Assembly (NCBI RefSeq): GCF_932526225.1
Contig: NC_064048.1
Coordinates: 3,735,597-3,799,596 of the forward strand
Direction of reading: 5' to 3'
Length of the DNA: 64,000 bases
From: Nematostella vectensis
Taxonomy: Eukaryota > Cnidaria > Anthozoa > Actiniaria > Edwardsiidae
Positions 12,701 to 21,700 of this stretch are shown in pieces. The number at the start of each line of letters is the position of its first letter. Within the stretch, counting starts at the first letter, position 1. The translations under genes were made by a program, and so were the position numbers. A model generated the notes under the pieces. It saw only the letters and a program-made list of their open reading frames with translations, made no database searches and had not been told where the DNA came from.

Positions 12701-15700
12701 ATTATTTCCTATAGTAGTAGCCTGCTCCCTATGGTGCTCCGAGTTCTCGGGCAAGCGAATTCAGTTCTGGTGTGACAATCAATCAGTCGTTCACATTGTC
12801 AACACAGGTCACTCAAAAGCGCCCAGGATTATGTCACTTATGCGTCACTTAGTAGGCATTTCCATGGCTCACAATTTTGTTGTGCGTTGTCGCTTCGTAC
12901 CAGGTCATTTCAACGGCATTTCTGATGCACTTTCTCGGTTTCAGATGGCACGATTCAGAGAGCTCGCACCGGCCGCGGACCAGACCCCTTGTGTCATCCC
13001 GCCTTCGCTAATGACCCTCTAACGCGCGAGGTGAAACACTACGCTGATAAGGCCCTTGCTATCAACACCAAACGCACTTATCACGCAGGCGAGAAACAGT
13101 TCATTGACTTCTGCCTCATGAATAGGCTTTTTGACAGCCACGGAGACATTCTCCCAGCTAGTGAGAGTACTCTTATCTATTTTGTTACCTTTCTCGCGCG
13201 TAGAGTAAAGCACGGTACTATTCGCACATACTTGGCGGCCGTTCGCAACATGCACATCGAAAACGGATTTCAGGACCCTATACAGGGTCGCCTAATTTTA
13301 AACAAGGTTTTGCGGGGCATTTTACGGGTGCAGGGTCAGCACAAAACAGCTCGTCAACCCGTAACTCCACAGCTCTTAAAAGCCATTCGTCCGGTTTTGC
13401 TTAGCTGGCTAAGCGCACATAATTTCCATATGATTTGGGCGGCATTCACACTTGCCTTTTTTGGTTTTTACGTTGTAGTGAGTTTACTTGCCCAGGCGTA
13501 CGCAACTTTGACATAGTTTATAACTTATCTCCAGTCGACATAAATTTCCACCCTAACCCTTCAGCACCGCTTTACATGAAAGTCGTCATTAAGGCATCCA
13601 AAACCGACCCTTTCAGGCAAGGCACCGTTTTGACAATCGCACGCTCCGGTTGCGACCTATGCGCCGTGTCCGCGATGCAAGAGTTCGTTCGCATCTGTGG
13701 GTACACAACAGGACCACTTTTTCGGTTTCGTTCCGGTAAATACCTAACTCGGTCATTGGTCTCTAGCATTCTTAGAGACGCAGCACGCGCTTGCGGCCTT
13801 CCTCATAGCAGTTTAAAGGGGCACTCATTTAGAATTGGGGCGGCAAGCTGCGCTGCCGCTGCAGGCCTGCCCGACTGGCTTATCAAAGTGCTTGGTCGTT
13901 GGTCCTCTGATTGCTACCAGCTTTACGTACGTACACCACAAAACATTTTATTAACTGCTGCACCAAAAATGGCGATAGTCCAGCCTGTCACGCTGACTTA
14001 AGCATTGTTGTTATTGCGCTTGGGGGGATGCATTCTGCATCTTGTGGCGGTTAGTTCTGTCTGACGACTTCCCCAAGCGGGGTTTGTTTGCTATAAGGTG
14101 TGCTTGTGCGTTTGTGGACCAGCCAATACTCTCGTCCGATCCTTCACGCGGAGTGTAGGGGAGATGAGTGAGGCCTAAAGGTCATATGCTTACACTACAG
14201 TTGCTACGTCACGCGCTAGTCGTCACGTCACGCTAACTCGCTTTCGATCGGTCTGTCTCCCCCCCATATTCTGCCATAGTCGTGCCTAGTGTATTCATTG
14301 CGTTGCAAAGCGGGCATTTCCTTTTCACGCGTAAAGCGACATTAATCCAAAATTACCGTCACCACTAGGGACGGTAATTTCAGTTAATGGAGCCGGAGCC
14401 AGGCTCAAAGGTCACTCGTAAATTATATCGTACGAGTACACGTATCATGCTACGATAGCACAGGTATTACTCAATATGTTTCACGTGAGATACCTTACTA
14501 TACACGTTCTTAATTCTTATTGGTCGCTATCTACCTATATAAAGCGCCACACCTAAAGTAAAGTCATTCGCTCTTTCGCTTCATAAGCTACGGGTACTGT
14601 AAAGAAACATTTGCCCACCCTCCCCCCCTTTTACTGACAGGTTTCTTTGTGTGTACAGGCAGTGTTAGCTTGGCGATCAACTGTAAACAAGTATTAACTT
14701 AATCATTGCTTTATTATTGAAATAAACCGGGGAGTATCTCCGAGAGTCTGCGGTTAGTTCTGTCTGACGACTTCCCCAAGCGGGGTTTGTTTGCTATAAG
14801 GTGTGCTTGTGCGTTTGTGGACCAGCCAATACTCTCGTCCGATCCTTCACGCGGAGTGTAGGGGAGATGAGTGAGGCCTAAAGGTCATATGCTTACACTA
14901 CAGTTGCTACGTCACGCGCTAGTCGTCACGTCACGCTAACTCGCTTTCGATCGGTCTGTCTCCCCCCCATATTCTGCCATAGTCGTGCCTAGTGTATTCA
15001 TTGCGTTGCAAAGCGGGCATTTCCTTTTCACGCGTAAAGCGACATTAAACACGTACTTGACGTTTCCAAGAGCACTATGGAATTTCTCATTCATACTTTT
15101 CTTGCATTTACCCTACATTTATAGCACTCATTGATGTATTTATCTCCTATTCCATCACCTTATCTAAGTTTGCCAAAGGTATATTTTCCCTTTCCTCAGG
15201 TTCACCAAGTATTCACATACATCCAAATTACCCTAAATTTAAAACACGATATTTAATCAGTTATTTTCCCACCTTATACCTCGGTTCGCCAAAGACATAT
15301 ATACACGGATGTTTAATGTATTCATTATATTTTCCCGCTCCTTAGGTTTCCCAAGTATTCATACACATATACCATACATCCCACAATTATACCTGGATGT
15401 CCAATGTATTCACCCTTCACCGCCATATTTAGGTTCACCAAGGACATGGTTATGCAAAGAGAAGTGGAGGTCGAGGTCGAGGGGATCGACAAGGCTGGCA
15501 ACTTTATTGGATGGATGTTTGTGGATGATAAGAATCTGTCTGTGGCGCTTGTCGAGGTAAGCCCAAGTAGTCACACAGGGAACCGCGCAGCCCCAATGTT
15601 GTCTGTGTACCTTATCACACTTAATTTTCGCGACGTTAAAATTTCGCGATTTTGAGATGGCGGTATTTCGCGACACTTTATTTTCGCGATTTTCCTATTT

Positions 15701-18700
15701 TCGTAACAACCAGATCACTTTATTTTCGCGGTTTCAAGATTTTGGGATTATAAAATCAAGCAAAACAAGTGGAATTAAAATCTGAAACAATATGTAACAA
15801 AAAGATGCGTGGGCTTAATTTAGTTTGCTCAACCTCTTACCGTTCTATATGTACATTAGAAACGCCACTTTATTTTCGCAAATCTTTTAAAATCGCGAAA
15901 TTCGCGAAATTAAAGTAACGCAAAAATTAAGTGTAATAAGGTAACTAACCTATCAAGGTCCCCAGATAAAAAAAAGGGAACGTTCTAAGTTGACTAGATA
16001 TGTATTTTCTTTTTCAGTCCGGGCTTTCGTCAGTACATTTCTCGGCAGAAAGAACCTCGTTCTACCATCAGCTAATCAGATAAAAAAAGGGAACGTTCTA
16101 AGTTGACTAGATATGTATTTTATTTTTCAGTCCGGGCTTTCGTCAGTACATTTCTCGACAGTAAGAACCTCGTTCTACCATCAGCTAATCAGATAAAAAA
16201 AGGGAACGTTTTAAGTTGACCAGATATGTATTTTCTTTTTCAGTCCGGGCTTTCGTCAGTACATTTCTCGGCAGAAAGAACCTCGTTCTACCATCAGCTG
16301 TCTCGGGCAGAGGAACTCGCCAAACAGCAGAAGTTAAAGGTTCGTTAGTATTCAATAGGGACCTCAAGCAACGACACGGCAACGTGGAAGACGACGGCAG
16401 ATTCAAAATTCAATTGCAGCACGTGAAAGTGCGTTTTGTCTGATAAAGTTTTCCACTAAACCTCGACGTGGAAAGTCCAAATTTCATGGTCAATAGGGCG
16501 CGGACGTTTGCACTGTAAACTCTCCTAACTACGTTCGCTACTGTAGAAATGATGTCCTTAGTTTTATTTTTATCTGTCTCTGATTATATTGTTTTGCTAG
16601 TTTTATTGCAGTTATGGTATTTTCGAAGACAACAATGATGCTTTGGCAGTCTTAATGGCACAATAAATCCGTATCACTAAATACCTAGTTTCCTTTAAAA
16701 AAAACTGGAACAAGGCAAAGCCTGACGAAATCACCCAAGTTCTGCAGGCCTTAATAATTACTTGAAAAATGCATACTGCTCACACCGGCATGAGTGCTCA
16801 GTTTATTAATTTGTATCCGTAGTAATTCTTTCGGTTCTGTCATAACGTTTTGGTTCTTCTGTTTAATCTCGTATAGCATTATTAGTAACAAAGAGTACAA
16901 TTTATGTTTTTATTTGCTAGATGTGGGCCAAATATGAGGAGCCCAAAGATGTTGTCGTCGTCGAAGAAACAGAGCGAAAATGCAATTACAAAAAGGTACC
17001 CTATCACGTGATCAAAAAAGTTTCAGCATGTATTTGAATAAAGGATTGAATTGGTGGATTGATTTTCAGAGTGTTCAGAATCCTTGTTGTTGCTGTTTAC
17101 GTTATTGATTAGCATTGTTTGTGTTATTAAATCTAGTTAATGTCGCTGTCTTTTTTTATCTTATTGTTGTTGTTGTTGTTGTTGCTGCTGCTGCTGTTGT
17201 CGGTGTTGGGTTGGCTGTTTTTGCTTTTGTTGTTGTTGTCGTTGTTTGGGGTGAAGTTTTCCATTGTTGTTGTTGTTATTGGGGTGGGGTTTTCCATTGT
17301 TGTTGTCGTTGTTTGGGGTGAAGTTTTCCATTGTTGTTGTTGTTATTGGGTTGGGGTTTTCCATTGTTGTCGTTGTTTGGGGTGAAGTTTTCCATTGTTG
17401 TTGTTGTTATTGGGGTGGGGTTTTCCATTGTTGTCGTTGTTATTGGGGTGGGGTTTTCCATTGTTGTTGTCGTTGTTTGGGGTGAAGTTTTCCATTGTTG
17501 TTGTTGTTATTGGGGTGGGGTTTTCCATTATTGGTGTCGTTGTTTGGGGTGAAGTTTTCCATTGTTGTTGTTGTTATTGGGGTGGGGTTTTCCATTGTTG
17601 TTGTCGTTGTTTGGGGTGAAGTTTTCCATTGTTGTTGTTGTTATTGGGGTGGGGTTTTCCATTGTTGTTGTCGTTGTTTGGGGTGAAGTTTTCCATTGTT
17701 GTTGTTGTTATTGGGGTGGGGTTTTCCATTGTTGTTGTCGTTGTTTGGGGTGAAGTTTTCCATTGTTGTTGTTGTTATTGGGTTGGGGTTTTCCATTGTT
17801 GTTGTCGTTGTTTGGGGTGAAGTTTTCCATTGTTGTTGTTGTTATTGGGGTGGGGTTTTCCATTGTTGTCGTTGTTTGGGGTGAAGTTTTCCATTGTTGT
17901 TGTTGTTATTGGGGTGGGGTTTTCCATTAGTGTTGTCGTTGTTTGGGGTGAAGTTTTCCATTGTTGGTTTCGTTGTTTTTGGGTGAAGTTTTCCATTATT
18001 GGTTTCGTTGTTTGGGATGGAGTTTTTCATTGTTGTTGTCGTTGTTTGGGGTGGAGTTTTCCATTGTTGTCGTTGTTTGGGGTGGAGTTTTTCATTGTTG
18101 CTGTTGTTGTTTTGTGTAGCTGCGTAATCTTCACTATTTCCCGCTTATTTCTTTTAGATTATTGTCACTGAATTCAAGAACGAACTCACGTTTTACGCGC
18201 AACTCGTAGAAACAGGTAAGTGACGTCACTTTCACAATCGTTTGGGTTTATCCAATGTGCTTAACCCCCTGCCTCGTTTCCAGGTCCCCAGCTTGAACAA
18301 CTCATGACAGACCTAAACACAGAGCTTGGATCCAGCCCCCCACTGCCGGGCTCTTTCACAGCCAGGAAAGGAGAGATGTGCGCTGCCCGATTTGTGGACA
18401 ATAGCTGGTAATTTTCCCTAATATCATATGACTTCATCAGTGACGATGAAGTCATGTGATTTTGCTGGCGCCCTAGATAGCGATGGCACGTGATATAGAA
18501 GAGGATGAACAGAACAGAACAGTTTTTATTTTCATTTTACAGATAATATTTTACATACTCACACTATCGGCAAATAGCGTAGCCAGTCTAGGCCGACAGT
18601 ATGAGGGACGTTAAATTTCAATATTTAATTAAATATTCTAAGTATAATTAATAAATATTAAATTATAGATATTTTCTTTTGCTTATCAAGAAAAGAGAAA

Positions 18701-21700
18701 GAATAAAAATTTAGAGGATTATTGTTGAATATTAAGTATCGTATATATATCAGAATAGCTGTCCTCAGTTTCAAGCACTTGAAAAAGCATTGATTGAACG
18801 TGTTATTGTAGGCTATGGCACCTGTCAACAGATAATGACACGTGATATAGGAGAGGATGGCACGTGATGTTGTAGGCTATGGCACCTGTCAACAGATAAT
18901 GACACGTGATATAGGAGAGGTTGGCACGTGATGTTGTAGGCTATGGCACCTGTCAACAGATAATGACACGTGATATAGGAGAGGATGACACGTGATATAG
19001 GAGAGGATGACACGTGATATAGGAGAGGATGACACGTGATATTGTAGGTTATGGCGCCTGACAACAGATAATGACACGTGACATGATTGGTGATAAAACT
19101 TGGGTGATTGCATGTCAAATTTAACTCTATACCCAGTTTACGACTTTTGAATATGTTTCATTTTTTTTTCAACCAGGTACCGGGCGAAAATCGAAAGTGT
19201 GAAATCTCCAAGTGAAGTTTCTGTTTTCTATGTTGATTATGGAAATGTGAGTGAAGTCAGTCTAAGTTGTTTTAACTACTCTTTAAAAGAGTTGCTGTTA
19301 AAATATTTTATACTTTTCGCTGTTGTTAACCTTGTTGTTGGTGGGCTACTCCGAGATTTCTTCCCAAAATTTTCTTCTTAAAACTAAACATAAACTCGGT
19401 TTATTAGGGACAATTTCATGAACCTTGTGGGTCTAGCAGAATAATGTTGATAAGCATGTAGAACCACCCCCCTCCTACCAGCCCCACCAATGAAGTATGA
19501 TAGGGAACCCTGTTTGTTTTAAATTCAATATTTTGGTTGCTTTTTCAGAGGGAAGTTCTACCAGTCACACGATTGTGCCCACTTCCTTCTGCTTTCATTG
19601 CGTAAGTTCAACACCTCGGTGGTGCCACCTAACTACCTTATTACACTTAATTTTCGCGTTACTTTAATTTAGCGATATTCGCGAATTTAAAAGATTCGCG
19701 AAAATTAAGTGTCGCGGAAAGTGGGATGCGCGAAAATTGAGTACACAGGAAGCCTTCGGGACAGGCCGTTTTATGAAAACCCCTTGCCTATTTAGGCGGT
19801 AAGGGGTTGAGTTGGACATGTAGATTTTTATTAATCTAATTTAAAAGATTCGCGACAATTAAGTGTCGCGAAAAGTGGGATGCGCGAAAATTAAGTACAC
19901 AGGAAGCCTTTGGGACAGTCCGTTTTATGAAAACCCCTTGTCTATTTAGGCGGTAAGGGGTTGAGTTGGACATGTAGATTTTTATTAATCTAAATTTAGC
20001 CCACGGATCATTTTGTTACAAATTGTTTTAGTTTTGATGATTACAGCACATTTTAATTCCACTTGTTTTGCTTGATTTTATTATCTCAAAATCGCGAAAA
20101 TAGAGTGATCTGATTTTTACGAAAATAGGAGAATCCTGAAAATAAAGTGTCGCGAAATATTGCCATCTCAAAATCACGAAATTTTGACGTCGCGAAAATT
20201 GTGTAATAGTGTAATAAGGTACATCCAAAATCAAACCATTCTCTTTCAACTATAATATCTGATTAAGATCATTAAAATACACTCGTTTCCGGTCACACTT
20301 GCACCTTATGCCTTTTGTTTACAAGTAATTTTTTGCGGACGTAAATAACAAATATTGAATCTTTGATAGATTCTCTGAACCTTATCGAAACCGAAACAAC
20401 GAGAAAATACCGATAACCGCAAAACCAGCAATTGAAAGCTCGAATGGTTATGAGTTTTGCGTTGTTGCCGATTCTGTGTGTACGTAAGGGTTAGGGTGCT
20501 TTTCGGTGCTCTCATTGGCTGGCAGTCTAACGGCCGCAGTAAGTGAGAAATGGCTTCCGACACCAAAAATCATTCCTGACTCGAAAACGAAAAATACAAG
20601 GTGCACCATGTGACTAAAAAAACATCTACGCCCAACTCCCCGTTAAAAGACCCTCTATTACAGACAAGAGGCGGTCCGTATATTAAAATTGTCAATGCCA
20701 TATTACAGAAGGCATCAATAAAAGTTATTTTAATATATTTTTTTTTACAGATTCCCAAACCAGGCTAAAGAGTTCACCTTGGCGTTTGTTGAGCTACCTA
20801 AGGACGTGAGTGTACTTCAATGGCCCATTCAAACTGAATTAATAGGATTAAGGCGATTCCTATCTCTCCAAGAATCCCTTGTTTGTCGTTTTATTTTGTT
20901 CTCTTATTTGCTCTTCCTCACAAACATAAACTGCGGTCACCGTTTTATCACTCCACAATTTTGCTAATTGTCTTCATCAGCCCGACCAGGCCGAAGACGC
21001 AATGGAAGAGCTCCAGAAACGTGTCCTAAATCGTCAGTTCCTTCTCAACGTCGAGTACAAGAATGGTGGACAAGAGTTTGTATCTGTCATGACGGAGGGG
21101 GGAGATGACGTCGGGAAAAGCCTAGTCGCCGACGGCTTTGTCTTGGTGGAGAAGCGCAAGGAGAAGAGGCTGCAGAAGATGATGGAGGAGTACCGCAAGG
21201 CTCAAGACACAGCTAGGACCACCAGAGTGAGTTTTAAGTAGAACCAGTATAGTGAAACACTGTTAACGGGCCGTCCTAATTATTGGAGTAACCTTATGAG
21301 CATGTTATGATTTATAGAAGATATTAGGAACAATGTCGATTTGTTCCTTGAAAAAAGCCCTGATAAATAGACGTCCTTATTAAAGCGGCAATCGCACATG
21401 TTTACTTCCGGCGGGCCGAATGTAACCGCAACTAACAAAAGACAAAAAAATCTATTAGAATCCGTGCTGTTTAACAGGCCATCCGCTCTAAACTGTCAGC
21501 CACATCCTCAGAAAAACTTTAAAATAGACAAACTACAAAGGTGAAATTTCTATTGTAAATAATTATGATAATGAACAAAAAAGGCACACTGTATCAAATA
21601 ATTGATATTCCCAATGCATTTATGTCAACATTAAATTGCCCACCGGGTCATAAATTTGATCTCAAATTGATCTCATATTTTTTTTCGAAAACTCATCCAG

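Larger units (their letters stand above)
10065..15048 (+). mobile_element. Ngaro/PAT-type tyrosine-recombinase retrotransposon (4984 bp)
   Basis: Layout A1 (10065-10333), ORFs, B1 (14047-14345), A2 (14345-14613), a 136-bp spacer, B2 (14750-15048). This is the split-direct-repeat structure of Ngaro and PAT-like DIRS-order elements, whose DNA intermediate is integrated by a tyrosine recombinase rather than an integrase. ORFs in order: Gag with zinc knuckles, RT plus RNase H, then tyrosine recombinase, overlapping in different frames. No methyltransferase domain is visible, which favours Ngaro over PAT/DIRS1. A1/A2 and B1/B2 look identical by eye, indicating a young insertion. It lies in SND1 intron 9 in the sense orientation. 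RT and recombinase each carry one inactivating change. Confidence 0.93.

Noticed and set aside
16018-16190. Copies 1 and 2 of the SN4 exon start as ordinary exons
   Set aside because: They hit a stop in the next repeat and lack the normal donor; only a 30-nt use of copy 2 remains possible.
17115-18171. Many overlapping ~63-residue frames rich in Val/Cys/Gly
   Set aside because: All are phases of the 67-bp G/T minisatellite.
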